Shown here: piece after piece, positions 25,767-34,955 of the stretch
Numbering within the stretch: the first letter of the stretch is position 1
How the letters are laid out: every line of letters begins with the position of its first letter
DNA from: Aureibacter tunicatorum
Lineage (GTDB): Bacteria > Bacteroidota > Bacteroidia > Cytophagales > Cyclobacteriaceae
Assembly: GCF_036492635.1 (NCBI RefSeq)
Contig: NZ_AP025306.1
Coordinates: forward strand, 62,001-126,000
Length of the DNA: 64,000 nt
Direction: 5' to 3'
The notes under the pieces: model-generated
Database searches by the model: none
The model's input: the letters and a program-made list of their open reading frames with translations, nothing else
Told to the model about the DNA's origin: nothing
Made by a program: the position numbers and the translations under genes

Positions 25767-27674
25767 TTATTCTCTTTCGCCTAGTTCCGTGAAAATTTTT
25801 CGAGCCAACCTTCTGGGATCTGATTTATAATAGCTGAAGTCTTTAAGTTTTATGCCTGTGGCAAGCAATAATTCTTTGATTTTCTCAAAATCTGTTTCAG
25901 CTAATGGGCTGTCAATATTGCTTATCAAATTGAATATTTCTCCGATAAGTCTTTGTCTATGCTCAATTTTTTTTGCGGATGTTTTTTCTTGGTCACCGAA
26001 TCCCATATTTCTGAGTTTTTGCTTTTTCTTTCTGTACCAAGGTTTGAATTTTTGTTCAACAATTACTCCCCCGTGGATCAATTGACCTGCTACAGCGCTT
26101 GGTCCGCCTAAATCCAGCAAGCTGCCAATAATATTTATAGAGTCTTCGGCGACAATGCCCGACATTCTTTCAACTCTTTTTTTGTTGAGATATTTCATTT
26201 CTCTTACAGTCCAATATGCTCTAGCATTGGCTTGAGTGTGGGTATGTGATTGAAATAATTCAGGGCTTGACAAAGAGCTTGCAGTATCAAGGTCAGTAGG
26301 AGAAAGTTCTGGCTTGAAAGCCATTTGTTCCAGTACTAATGGGTTTGTTCTTCCCTCATCAAAGAGTTCGTCAAAGTCTTGATCTTCCATCATGATTTCT
26401 TTCATTCCAGATTTTTGCTTGTCCATAGAATGAAAAAATTCAACGGCTTCGGATAGCTTGTAAGAGTGAAATGCTAAATAGGCTATATTTAGACCTAAGC
26501 CAATTAGAGGGGTTGAGCTAGAGGCTTGGGAAGTCGCTTGACCTCCAGATGTATTGGCAAGTTTTTTCGAAATATCGATAAGCTTTGCTGTTATTTCTTT
26601 TAAGCCCATAATGACATGCACGGAATCACTTATGTAATCACGTCGTTTGGTTTTGGCGATTGATGTGAGTTTTTGTGCTTTGCGGGCTAGTTTGTACAAG
26701 CTTCTTAGGTAAGTTAATAAATTGGCAGGGTTAAATGGACTAGGTGCCATCATTTCAGGAGTGGCAGTTACGCTGGGTGTCATTCCTGTGATTCTGTCAA
26801 ATAGGATGCGTGTTCTTTCAAGATCGGGATCGTCATAAGATGTGTGGGATGCATTAACCGCTTCTTGATATGTTGAAGGGTTGGAATCCATGTGGGCTTT
26901 AAGATCCCAAAGTTGAGCTTGAAGTTCTGGATCATTAGGGGTGTGACCTGGTAGTAAATATTCTAAGTTGTCTCTAAAACTATAGCCTTGTCCTTCTAAT
27001 TCTCTAAAATGTTGATTCAAAAGCGGTGTCGTAATATCCGAATCATACGAATCTTCGTCTTCGCTGGATGAATCGGTTGATTGCAATTGAGGGAATCTAG
27101 AAGGAGCGGCTTGATATTCACTTTCAAATGCAAAGCTAACAGGAGGCTCTTTAAGAAAATACAGTGAAGACCTTCGGTTGACAACTTCTGCCCCAATTGT
27201 GTCTTTTGCGATGGGGCTGGCGTGGGATAATAGGCCAGTGCTTGCTTCATGGTCTGTTCCTTGAATTTTTCTGGAGAATTTGGGAGAAATACGACTTATG
27301 AATTTTTCCATCTGAGCTTTAAAAGGCAAACGAGAGGCTGATGATTGAGGCAAATGCTCAGTGGATTTTGAAGCCCTTAATGTAGTCAAGTCGCTATCAG
27401 GGGCCAAGTGCAACATGCTTGAATGTCTTTTAATAGGAGCGTCAGGGAGTAATTTTTCCGTGTCGTCGTCGAAGTCCGTGTAGTTTTCTTCGAAACTCAG
27501 ATCTCCTGTGCTGTTGCCTTTTATTCCCATGGATGGTGTTTGTAAAAAATGGGATGGTCTTCTTGAGTCGCTTGCAGGAGGCATAATACTGGCACCTGTT
27601 CCAATAGTGTTTAAAGAACTGAATGACCTGCTTCGCTTTTTCTCCTCCTTCTTATCTTTCTTCCTTAGTGGCAT
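25767..27674 (-). CDS. large disordered protein of unknown function, effector-like
   Basis: The 635-residue product has no signal peptide and matches no family I can name. Residues 1-20 are strongly basic (MPLRKKDKKEEKKRSRSF). About 20-290 is low-complexity and Ser/Asp/Pro-rich, with little predicted structure. About 310-420 is helical with one hydrophobic segment (PLIGLGLNIAYLAFHSY, about 389-405). A second helical block (485-555) carries Gly-rich hydrophobic SLLDLGGPSAVAGQLIHGG followed by the basic WYRKKKQKLR. The C-terminal 70 residues form a helical cap. A Gly/Ala hydrophobic hairpin plus a basic-aromatic stretch and helical cap recalls a C-terminal region of some contractile-injection-system or polymorphic-toxin cargo proteins; this is an impression only. 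It converges on the VanZ-like gene with one base between stops. Confidence 0.6.
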   Translation of the reverse strand: MPLRKKDKKEEKKRSRSFSSLNTIGTGASIMPPASDSRRPSHFLQTPSMGIKGNSTGDLSFEENYTDFDDDTEKLLPDAPIKRHSSMLHLAPDSDLTTLRASKSTEHLPQSSASRLPFKAQMEKFISRISPKFSRKIQGTDHEASTGLLSHASPIAKDTIGAEVVNRRSSLYFLKEPPVSFAFESEYQAAPSRFPQLQSTDSSSEDEDSYDSDITTPLLNQHFRELEGQGYSFRDNLEYLLPGHTPNDPELQAQLWDLKAHMDSNPSTYQEAVNASHTSYDDPDLERTRILFDRITGMTPSVTATPEMMAPSPFNPANLLTYLRSLYKLARKAQKLTSIAKTKRRDYISDSVHVIMGLKEITAKLIDISKKLANTSGGQATSQASSSTPLIGLGLNIAYLAFHSYKLSEAVEFFHSMDKQKSGMKEIMMEDQDFDELFDEGRTNPLVLEQMAFKPELSPTDLDTASSLSSPELFQSHTHTQANARAYWTVREMKYLNKKRVERMSGIVAEDSINIIGSLLDLGGPSAVAGQLIHGGVIVEQKFKPWYRKKKQKLRNMGFGDQEKTSAKKIEHRQRLIGEIFNLISNIDSPLAETDFEKIKELLLATGIKLKDFSYYKSDPRRLARKIFTELGERE

Positions 27675-27780
27675 TTTGGAACAGTCTTTTCAAAGAAACA
27701 TGAAATTATTTCCAGTGTTTTTAGTTTTTTGAAAACCTAGTATGGTTTTTGATATGTTTACATTTATTCTTTAAAAAAAT

Positions 27781-28698
27781 ATGGAAAAACTAATCTACCG
27801 AATTTACCAATTGACAATGTGGCTGTTAGGAAAAATGCCCATGTATTTAATCTATTTTTTCTCGAGTGTTCTGAATTTCTTTCTAAGCAAAATACTTCGG
27901 TATAGAAAAAAAATGGTGACAAATCATTTAAGTTCTTCTTTTCCAGAAATGAGCGATGAGGAGAGGAAGGAAGTTTCAAGTAAATTTTATCAAAGCATGA
28001 GTGACATTTTCATAGAAAGTATGAAAGGGCCTTCATTGTCGTATGAAGAAATTATGGAAAGGTTTAAAGTGGTTAATCCGGAAGTCGCAAATAGGATTTT
28101 GGATGAGGGTAGAAGCGTAGTGATGGTTAGCTCTCATCAGGGTAATTGGGAATGGGGTGCATTATGCATTAGCAAATGGCTGTCATCACTTCCTGTGATA
28201 TTATATAAAAGAATGAGCAACAAATATATTGATGAGGATTTTAGAAAGGTTCGAGCTCAATGGGGAACGGAGATGTGTCCAAGCGATGATGCTAAAGATG
28301 GATTAACTAAACAACGAGAAAAACCTGTCGCTTATATACTTATATCCGATCAATCACCAGTACGTCCTCAAAAAGCCTTTTGGGTGAATTTTTTTAATAA
28401 ACCAACAGGTTTTGTGCATGGTTTTGAAATGCAGGCGAGAAGGTACAATCATCCCGTTATATTTTTCGATATGCTTAGAGTGAAAAAAGGCTATTATGAG
28501 ATGCGATTAAAATTGATTACAGAAAATCCAAAAGAATATAAGTCGGGCCAATTGACTGCTTTGTATGCCAAACATTTGGAGGATTGTATTAAAGAGCATC
28601 CTGAACAATGGCTTTGGACACATAATAGATGGAAGAAATTGATGCCAGAAGGTAAAAAATTAGTAGAAATCGAGGAGACTGAATTCGCATGTGAATGA
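27781..28698 (+). CDS. LpxL/HtrB-type lipid acyltransferase family protein
   Basis: The 305-residue inner-membrane-associated protein starts with a hydrophobic N-terminus (about 10-38) and RKKMVTNHLSSSFPEMSDEER. The catalytic motif HQGNWEWG (HxxxxE) is followed by ISDQSPVRP and ends WLWTHNRWKK, as in lipid A lauroyl/myristoyl acyltransferases. The enzyme probably adds an acyl chain to a lipid A or aminolipid precursor. It is a paralogue of the protein at 22116 and may act on a different acyl position. The gene precedes the flavin oxidase gene by 45 bp, on the same strand. Confidence 0.88.
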   Translation: MEKLIYRIYQLTMWLLGKMPMYLIYFFSSVLNFFLSKILRYRKKMVTNHLSSSFPEMSDEERKEVSSKFYQSMSDIFIESMKGPSLSYEEIMERFKVVNPEVANRILDEGRSVVMVSSHQGNWEWGALCISKWLSSLPVILYKRMSNKYIDEDFRKVRAQWGTEMCPSDDAKDGLTKQREKPVAYILISDQSPVRPQKAFWVNFFNKPTGFVHGFEMQARRYNHPVIFFDMLRVKKGYYEMRLKLITENPKEYKSGQLTALYAKHLEDCIKEHPEQWLWTHNRWKKLMPEGKKLVEIEETEFACE

Positions 28699-28743
28699 TT
28701 TTTGAATAGCTATAAGATGGTATCAAAGATTAATATTTGAATA

Positions 28744-30243
28744 ATGGAACAACCCTATGCGAGTATAGAAGAAAAATTGGCTCAAATAAAAGAAGCCAAT
28801 TCTTCCGACCAAAAGAAGACTATTTTAATTATTGGCGCTGGAATTGCTGGATTAGTGACTGCCTACGAATTGGGGAACTTAGGTCATGAAGTTTGCGTTT
28901 TGGAAGGTTCTGGCAGGCTTGGAGGAAGAGTCTTTACTCACCATTTTTCAAATGGACAATATGGAGAGTTGGGTGCTATGAGAGTGCCTAAGTCCCATGA
29001 TTATACCAGACATTATATTAATCGATTAGGTCTGAAAATGAGACCTTTTATCATTGAGGATAAAAATCAAAACAACAAGCTGGACTTGTTTGGTACTGTA
29101 AGTAGCATCAAAGACAGTTATGAAAAAATATTCTCAAATCTTTCCCTAAACCCTGTAGAGAAAAAACTCATTGAAACAGATGGTATCGGAGCTATATATT
29201 ATCATTCAGTCAAAAGATTGTTGGAGCAATTGTCGGAAGAAGATATACGGCATGTATTTGATTTGAATGCTCAAAAAGACGCTGTTTCTTATTTGGATAA
29301 AATGTCATTTTTGGAGCATATGCATCAAGAAGGACTCAGCGACGATGCGATTAAATTGATAGGCTCTTATATCAGCATGAATGATTATTGGCATAAGAAT
29401 ATGATCAATTTTGTCGTTGATGACATTTTGGATGCATTCAATGGGCTGGAAGAAATTGTTGGAGGTACCTCGATGCTTCCTTTATTGTTGAGCATGCAGG
29501 TTTTGCCAGATGGGAAACAATTAAAAGACAAGATTTATTTCAATACTGAAGTTACAGCAATAAATAATAGAGAGGATTCTGTTCAGCTTATTCTGAAAAA
29601 AAATGGCAAGCTTTATCAAAGAAATTTTGATCAAGTGGTTTGCACAGTTCCATTTTCTGTGCTTAGAGGAATTCATTTGAATGGGAACATTTCTCAAGAG
29701 AAGAAAGAAGCGATTTATAATATGGGATATCACTCATCAACTAAGTTGTTATTGAATTGCAAGAAAAGGTTTTGGGAATCAGAAGATGAGATTTTTGGAG
29801 GGGCAAGCTTTTCAGATCTGATATACAGACAACTATATTACCCTTCTGATAATGCCAGTTATAAAAGCAGTATGATTAGCAAAGGCCCAGGAGTATTGCT
29901 AGCTAGTTATACATGGGAAGAGTCAGCAAGAAGGTTGGCTTCGTTTCCATTGAAAGACAGAACAAACATTGTTGTGGATAAGATTAAAAGGATACATCCA
30001 AATATTGGAGATTTTATAGATGTTGACGAGCCTAGCGCTAGTATGGTATGGGATCAATATAAATGGTCTTCTGGGGCATTCGCAACCCATAATCCAAGAG
30101 AAGTCTCTTCTGTTTTTCCAGTAGCGAAATCTCCCGAAGGTAGGTTGTTTTTTGCTGGAGAACATTTGTCTCCTTTTAGAGGGTGGATGCAAGGGGCTAT
30201 TTACTCTGCTTTGGATACATGTTGTGAACTTTTGAGAAAGTAA
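28744..30243 (+). CDS. FAD-dependent amine/L-amino-acid oxidase
   Basis: The 499-residue protein has a classic FAD-binding Rossmann motif (IIGAGIAGLVTAYELG, residues 29-44) with E54 as the ribose ligand, followed by SGRLGGRVFTH. A stretch GELGAMRVPKSH (74-85) is diagnostic of L-amino-acid oxidases. The C-terminus carries GEHLSPFRGWMQGAIYSA, in which the Trp packs near the flavin. L-amino-acid oxidases make a 2-oxo acid, ammonia and hydrogen peroxide. The motifs and length do not match VioA (L-tryptophan oxidase), so I do not assign that name. It is likely co-transcribed with the upstream acyltransferase (45 bp). There is no signal peptide. Confidence 0.9.
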   Translation: MEQPYASIEEKLAQIKEANSSDQKKTILIIGAGIAGLVTAYELGNLGHEVCVLEGSGRLGGRVFTHHFSNGQYGELGAMRVPKSHDYTRHYINRLGLKMRPFIIEDKNQNNKLDLFGTVSSIKDSYEKIFSNLSLNPVEKKLIETDGIGAIYYHSVKRLLEQLSEEDIRHVFDLNAQKDAVSYLDKMSFLEHMHQEGLSDDAIKLIGSYISMNDYWHKNMINFVVDDILDAFNGLEEIVGGTSMLPLLLSMQVLPDGKQLKDKIYFNTEVTAINNREDSVQLILKKNGKLYQRNFDQVVCTVPFSVLRGIHLNGNISQEKKEAIYNMGYHSSTKLLLNCKKRFWESEDEIFGGASFSDLIYRQLYYPSDNASYKSSMISKGPGVLLASYTWEESARRLASFPLKDRTNIVVDKIKRIHPNIGDFIDVDEPSASMVWDQYKWSSGAFATHNPREVSSVFPVAKSPEGRLFFAGEHLSPFRGWMQGAIYSALDTCCELLRK

Positions 30244-30327
30244 CATTTTCGGATAGGGAAACGACTAATTTGGATAATGAAGAGTCCATCCATTTTATAC
30301 CTTTAAGTGAATAAAGGCTAAAGTGGA

Positions 30328-31011
30328 GTGAGAAGATTAGGATTAATATTGATTCTACAGTTTGTTATTACTATATATTCGACAGCTCAATCGAATACAC
30401 AGATATGGATGGACCTTGTTGGAAGGAAACCTGTCAGTGACAAATTGTCTGTAAGTGGTTTGTTGGGAAGCAGGTATTATTTTGATGAATATGCTTGGCG
30501 ATCTCACTTTTATGCTTCTATGAGATACTCTTTCAATGATGTTTGGACTGGAGAAGGAGGTGTGAAATTTGTTGAGTATTATGGAGTTCTTGATGATAGA
30601 GTAGAAGTTAGGCCTTGGCAAGGATTTACAGTAGATACAAAGATTAATAATAATTTTGTGATCAAGCACAATCCAAGAGTAGAGGAAAGGTTTTATTTTG
30701 AGGGAGATAGTTTTGATTTTAACGTAAGGTTGAGATACGGCTTGTCTTCAAAATTTGATCTTTGGAATCCTAATGGAGTGCAGGCGCTTAGGATGCCGGT
30801 TGGATTTGAGCTGTTGTATGACCTGGGTAAAAACAATAAACTTTGGCATGATCAAGCACGCTATCAAATGGGTTTGGAATATTTGTGCAATGAAAAATTG
30901 CAGTTCAATTTCAACCTTAGAGTTTTGAGCAATATCTCCAAGTATGAAAATGAATTGGTCAAAGATAAGTCTGTGGTTTCCCAATTCAAGGCAGTTTATA
31001 TCATTAAATAG
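30328..31011 (+). CDS. DUF2490-like outer-membrane beta-barrel protein
   Basis: The frame starts with a GTG at 30328 giving 227 residues; no ATG lies nearby. A signal peptide is present (MRRLGLILILQFVITIYSTAQ). The mature part alternates polar and hydrophobic residues in strands with aromatic ends (VSGLLGSRYYFDEYAWRSH; NVRLRYGLSSKFDLW), the look of a beta-barrel, and ends SQFKAVYIIK. This is typical of DUF2490 family proteins in Bacteroidota, thought to be outer-membrane barrels. It converges on the glycosyltransferase gene with 6 bp between stops. Confidence 0.7.
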   Translation: MRRLGLILILQFVITIYSTAQSNTQIWMDLVGRKPVSDKLSVSGLLGSRYYFDEYAWRSHFYASMRYSFNDVWTGEGGVKFVEYYGVLDDRVEVRPWQGFTVDTKINNNFVIKHNPRVEERFYFEGDSFDFNVRLRYGLSSKFDLWNPNGVQALRMPVGFELLYDLGKNNKLWHDQARYQMGLEYLCNEKLQFNFNLRVLSNISKYENELVKDKSVVSQFKAVYIIK

Positions 31012-31017
31012 ATTTGA

Positions 31018-32010
31018 TCAACCTACGCATAGAAAATCTTTGCCTTCAATTTTGCCTTTAGTTTTTAGAAAAGCTCTAATTTCATTTCTTTTTCCTCTAT
31101 TAGAGACATAACTCAATATAAACGGGAGTTGAGCATAGTCTGCCGAGTTGTAATTGTAGCAGGGTATTCCGTTTATTTCTTTTGATTTAAAATCAATAAA
31201 AGATTTAACAGTTATCCCATGGTCAGTTAGCATATTGAGCCTTTGCCTGCTTTTTCTTCCTGCTCCCCAGATACAGACAGAGTTTATGTTTTTTGATTTT
31301 AAATGATTCGCGAGGTATTTGGATTTGATTTTGAAAAATGAATCTATAGAATAGCGGTCATCAGTACGTGTTAACCGTTCTTCAGAATCAACCCAATGAT
31401 GCAAAGTTTGAGGAGTTTTTTCTATGATGACTCCATTGCTTAGCCATCTTAGCCAAAGCTCATAGTCTTCAGGAAAGTCACCGTCCAGATACCAACCATG
31501 ACTTTCTGGTACATGCCGGCGTATCATTACGCTTGGATTGACGATTGGAGATTCGATGAATTGATTAAGTAAAATATCTTCATAGCTTGTGATATTATTA
31601 AGCCAATCAACATACTGTTTGAATCCTTCTGCTTCAATATTTCCTTCAAATTTGATTTTTGAAGATACCACATCGCAATGCTTGTTTGTTAATAAGTATT
31701 CTTTTTGAATTTTGAGCCGATTGATATCCATAATGTCATCAGCATCCATTCTGACTAGGAATTCGCCTTTTGCTTCTGCCATGCCTCGATTTGATGCATA
31801 AACCACACCTTGTCTTTTTTCTTCGATGATTTTTATTCTTGAGTCTTCTTTTGCGAATTTATTTGCGATTTGACGGCTTGCTTGATCGGCATTGTTATTC
31901 ACAAGAATGAGTTCAAAGTTTTTTTCAGTTTGATTTAAAATGCTTTTTATGCAAGTGTTGAATTTTGCTTTGGGTTGGTAGAATGGAATGACTATGGATA
32001 TTAAGTGCAT
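31018..32010 (-). CDS. glycosyltransferase family 2 with C-terminal Rossmann-like domain
   Basis: The 330-residue protein begins with a GT-A fold: ISIVIPFYQPK at the start, the nucleotide-sugar DxD region MDADDIM at about 90-96, and PEDYELWLRWLSNG further on with the catalytic acidic pair ED. It probably transfers a sugar onto a surface polysaccharide or lipid carrier. From about residue 235 a second domain starts (INSVCIWGAGRKSRQRLNML), with a GxGxxxR-like nucleotide-binding loop and a final Cys-containing FLCVG; it resembles the small Rossmann half of sugar-modifying enzymes such as PglD. A TAAATTTG box lies on its strand at 32041-32048 (complement), 31 nt from the start. Confidence 0.85.
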   Translation of the reverse strand: MHLISIVIPFYQPKAKFNTCIKSILNQTEKNFELILVNNNADQASRQIANKFAKEDSRIKIIEEKRQGVVYASNRGMAEAKGEFLVRMDADDIMDINRLKIQKEYLLTNKHCDVVSSKIKFEGNIEAEGFKQYVDWLNNITSYEDILLNQFIESPIVNPSVMIRRHVPESHGWYLDGDFPEDYELWLRWLSNGVIIEKTPQTLHHWVDSEERLTRTDDRYSIDSFFKIKSKYLANHLKSKNINSVCIWGAGRKSRQRLNMLTDHGITVKSFIDFKSKEINGIPCYNYNSADYAQLPFILSYVSNRGKRNEIRAFLKTKGKIEGKDFLCVG

Positions 32011-32378
32011 GCGGAAGTTTGGTTGTCAATAATTGAATTGCAAATTTATTAAAAACTTATTAAGAATTTCATAAATGCATATCTGGTTAGGATTAAAATT
32101 ATCTGTAACAATTATATGTGTGTATTTTTATTTTTTATATAAATATTTGGGGCTAGTGATATAATTTTTTCTTTTTATCATTTTGACGAGTTGGATTGTT
32201 TTTTTGAATTTTTAATTGAAATAAAATTTTTTAATAATTTTATTAATACATTATTATCTTAAATAGCTCATTTGTGATATTATATTTTTTTTATTTTATA
32301 TTTTTTGAAATTAAATTTTGCATGTTAAGCTTGAATTAATAATTTCTGTTTTCAATTATAGTGATATAGAGTAAAATA
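32011..32378. other. 368-bp AT-rich intergenic region between divergent genes
   Basis: The region lies between the minus-strand glycosyltransferase and the plus-strand metalloprotease. It contains only long A and T stretches. The glycosyltransferase -7-like box is at 32041-32048. I find no ORF, repeat or RNA structure worth naming. Confidence 0.3.
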
Positions 32379-34709
32379 ATGCACATGAAGAAAACAATAC
32401 TAAGTATCGTATCAGCGATGATTTTGGGTGGCGGATCTTTGATAGCACAAGATAGGCCATCCATGGATGGATGTAAAGTGGATGAGCTTAATAATCAAAT
32501 TGTAGAGGCGCATGGGGGATATAATGTTCCTGAGTCGACTTCAGCTAGAGCGAAGGCTGCAAAATATAGAATCCCAGTCGTATTTCACGTTTATGGAACA
32601 TCTTTTAATGGCAGAACCGTTAATGATGACATAATCAAAGGAGCACTTAAAAGTGCTAACGATGACTTCCAAGGGCTAAATGATGATTATAATGATGTTG
32701 ATCCTTATTTTCGAGATAGAAGGGATAAAATGGATATAACATTTGAGCTAGCTAGGTTTGATGAAGATGGTAATCCCACAACAGGTATAGTTTATTACCC
32801 TACTAAGAGTGGATATGGTAATGGTGACGGGTATGATGCTCAAATCGCAGCGGATGCTTGGGACAATTACAAGTATATGAATGTCTATATTCAGAATGAT
32901 TTATATAATGACGGAACAACAAATAACTCTGGTGTAGCTTGGTATCCAAATGATTGGATGTCAGATAATAACTTGGCGAGAGTTGTATATAATGGTGCAT
33001 ATTTAGGTTCAAACACAGATAAGGAATTTGCTTCTGTTTTAACTCATGAATTTGGTCATTATTTAAATTTAGCTCACACTTTTTCTGGAGGTTGTGTATC
33101 AGGAGGAACGACAGCTGGAGATTATGTAGCTGATACACCACCGACATCTGGTAGCTTGGGCTGTAGAAATGCGACGAACTGTTTTGGTGAACTGACAAAT
33201 GGCGAAAATTACATGGATTATAATGTGGATTGCTATTATATGTTTACACAAGGTCAGGTTAGCAGAATGATTAACGCTTTGAATAGTGATTCTCGAAGAA
33301 CATTGTGGACTGATGAAAATGTTCAAGCAACACTAGTAGGAGGACCGACCCTAAGTTTTGATGTAAATACAATAATTGAAGAGCCTAATTCTAATGATGG
33401 AAGCTTTGCTCAGCCTACTATTAATGTAAGCTTGCAAGATATGGAGTTTGTGAAAAATTCTGGAAATCTAGTGAGTGGTACAGATTTTACTGTTAGCAAT
33501 TTGCCGCAAGGTTTGGGTATTTCGGTTAACCTTACAAATAATACAACTGCAGTTGTTAATATTACTGGAAATGCTGCAAGTCATGAAGCTTCAGATAATG
33601 GGCAATTTACAATAGAGTTTGCTCAGAGTGCTGTGACAAATTATGACATTTCAGCAGAAGTGCATGGTCTAACTCAGACGGTTGCTTTGGATTTTATGGA
33701 TCCATTTAAGATAATACATACAGCAGTGAATGAAACTGTGAATGCGAATAACACTTTTTATAAGTTTTATTTTGATAGTAGCATGGAAGATGGCCCTGTA
33801 GGTAATGCTGGTAATGGGGATAATAAAGGTTTTGGTTTTTGGTTGACAGGTCAAGGAGTATTACACCTTGAAACGTATGGAAATCCAGCTGTAGCTAATC
33901 AAAACACGGCTAATGTAAAGCTTTTAAATTACAATGATGATATCGGGCCAAATACTGCAGGTTGGAAAAACGGCGGTGCTTGGGATTCGAATGATTATCA
34001 CGTTATTAATTCAACGACTTACACTGCATGGAGAGGTCAAACTAAGTACATTGGAGTAGAGTTCGGCATGAATGGAGAAAGATATTATGGTTGGATTCAA
34101 TTGAGTGTAAATGGCGGAGGAACTACATTTAATATTGTGGATTACGCATATTACACTAAGCCTAATACAAAGATCAAAGCTGGAATTACGGAAGTAACGT
34201 TAGCTGAACAAACTATTACTTTTGATCCGATTGATTCTCCTTTGCTAGTAGGTGGTGCTAATGTTGCAATGAATGCTACAGCTACTTCTGGATTGACAGT
34301 GACTTTCACGAGTAGCAACCCTAATGTATTGCGTGTTAATGGAAATCAATTGGAGATTGTTGGAGTTGGCCAAGCTACAATTACGGCATCTCAAGCTGGA
34401 GATGATACTTGGGAAGCTGCTACTTCTGTTACTCAAACAATCACTGTTGAGCAAGAAAGCATATTAGGAACACCACAGGTTTTAGGATTGTCAGTTTATC
34501 CGAATCCAAATTCAGGTGTTTTCACAGTAAGAGCTTCAGAGGAAATTTTAAGTGTGAAAGTTGTTGATTTAGCAGGTAGGGTAATTAAAGAGATAAATAA
34601 TGCTTCAAGCAAGATTGAAATTGATTTAAGCTCTTCGATTAATGGAGTTTATAATGTAGTGATCGTATCAGCTACAGGAACATCAGTTAATAAGATTATA
34701 GTTAGATAG
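32379..34709 (+). CDS. M43 (pappalysin-like) metalloprotease with T9SS sorting domain
   Basis: The 776-residue protein has a signal peptide (ending GGSLIAQ). An M43-type catalytic domain spans about 60-320, with the extended zinc motif HEFGHYLNLAH (His223) and the Met-turn ENYMDY. Then comes a beta-rich unit (about 328-615) with a hydrophobic-aromatic motif TKYIGVEFGMNGERYYGWI. An Ig-like domain (QTITFDPIDSPL onwards, about 610-700) and a type A T9SS sorting domain ending NKIIVR complete it. It is probably exported and surface-anchored or released to degrade protein. It is the first of three tandem paralogues, each with its own terminator. Confidence 0.93.
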   Translation: MHMKKTILSIVSAMILGGGSLIAQDRPSMDGCKVDELNNQIVEAHGGYNVPESTSARAKAAKYRIPVVFHVYGTSFNGRTVNDDIIKGALKSANDDFQGLNDDYNDVDPYFRDRRDKMDITFELARFDEDGNPTTGIVYYPTKSGYGNGDGYDAQIAADAWDNYKYMNVYIQNDLYNDGTTNNSGVAWYPNDWMSDNNLARVVYNGAYLGSNTDKEFASVLTHEFGHYLNLAHTFSGGCVSGGTTAGDYVADTPPTSGSLGCRNATNCFGELTNGENYMDYNVDCYYMFTQGQVSRMINALNSDSRRTLWTDENVQATLVGGPTLSFDVNTIIEEPNSNDGSFAQPTINVSLQDMEFVKNSGNLVSGTDFTVSNLPQGLGISVNLTNNTTAVVNITGNAASHEASDNGQFTIEFAQSAVTNYDISAEVHGLTQTVALDFMDPFKIIHTAVNETVNANNTFYKFYFDSSMEDGPVGNAGNGDNKGFGFWLTGQGVLHLETYGNPAVANQNTANVKLLNYNDDIGPNTAGWKNGGAWDSNDYHVINSTTYTAWRGQTKYIGVEFGMNGERYYGWIQLSVNGGGTTFNIVDYAYYTKPNTKIKAGITEVTLAEQTITFDPIDSPLLVGGANVAMNATATSGLTVTFTSSNPNVLRVNGNQLEIVGVGQATITASQAGDDTWEAATSVTQTITVEQESILGTPQVLGLSVYPNPNSGVFTVRASEEILSVKVVDLAGRVIKEINNASSKIEIDLSSSINGVYNVVIVSATGTSVNKIIVR

Positions 34710-34757
34710 TTTGTTTTAAGATTGACAAGTGGGAAATCATTTGACAATTTGTTTAAG

Positions 34758-34787
34758 CAGCAAAGTTATTTCTTTGCTGTTTTTTTT
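34758..34787 (+). terminator. terminator after the first M43 gene
   Basis: An 8-bp stem (CAGCAAAG / CTTTGCTG) has a six-base loop, is followed by TTTTTTTT and lies 49 bp after the stop codon. Confidence 0.75.
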
Positions 34788-34955
34788 ATGTATTAATTTT
34801 TCTTTTTTCAAATGATTTTGATTTTATATTATCTTTTAAGTGTAAGAGATTTATAATAAAATACATTTATTTGTATTTATTATATTTTAATTTATAAATT
34901 ATAGAAAAAATATCTGTTTAGATATTAATTCTTTTTTACACTAAAGTCAAAGCAC

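Noticed and set aside
28744-30243. Naming the flavin oxidase VioA or RebO
   Set aside because: Its motifs (ELGAMRVP) are those of general L-amino-acid oxidases and it is far from the VioB-like genes, so the specific name is not supported.
32803-33198. Minus-strand ORF within the first M43 gene (also 33099-33326, 37770-38123, 37820-38095)
   Set aside because: These lie opposite repetitive, well-conserved coding sequence, have skewed composition and no independent start signals.
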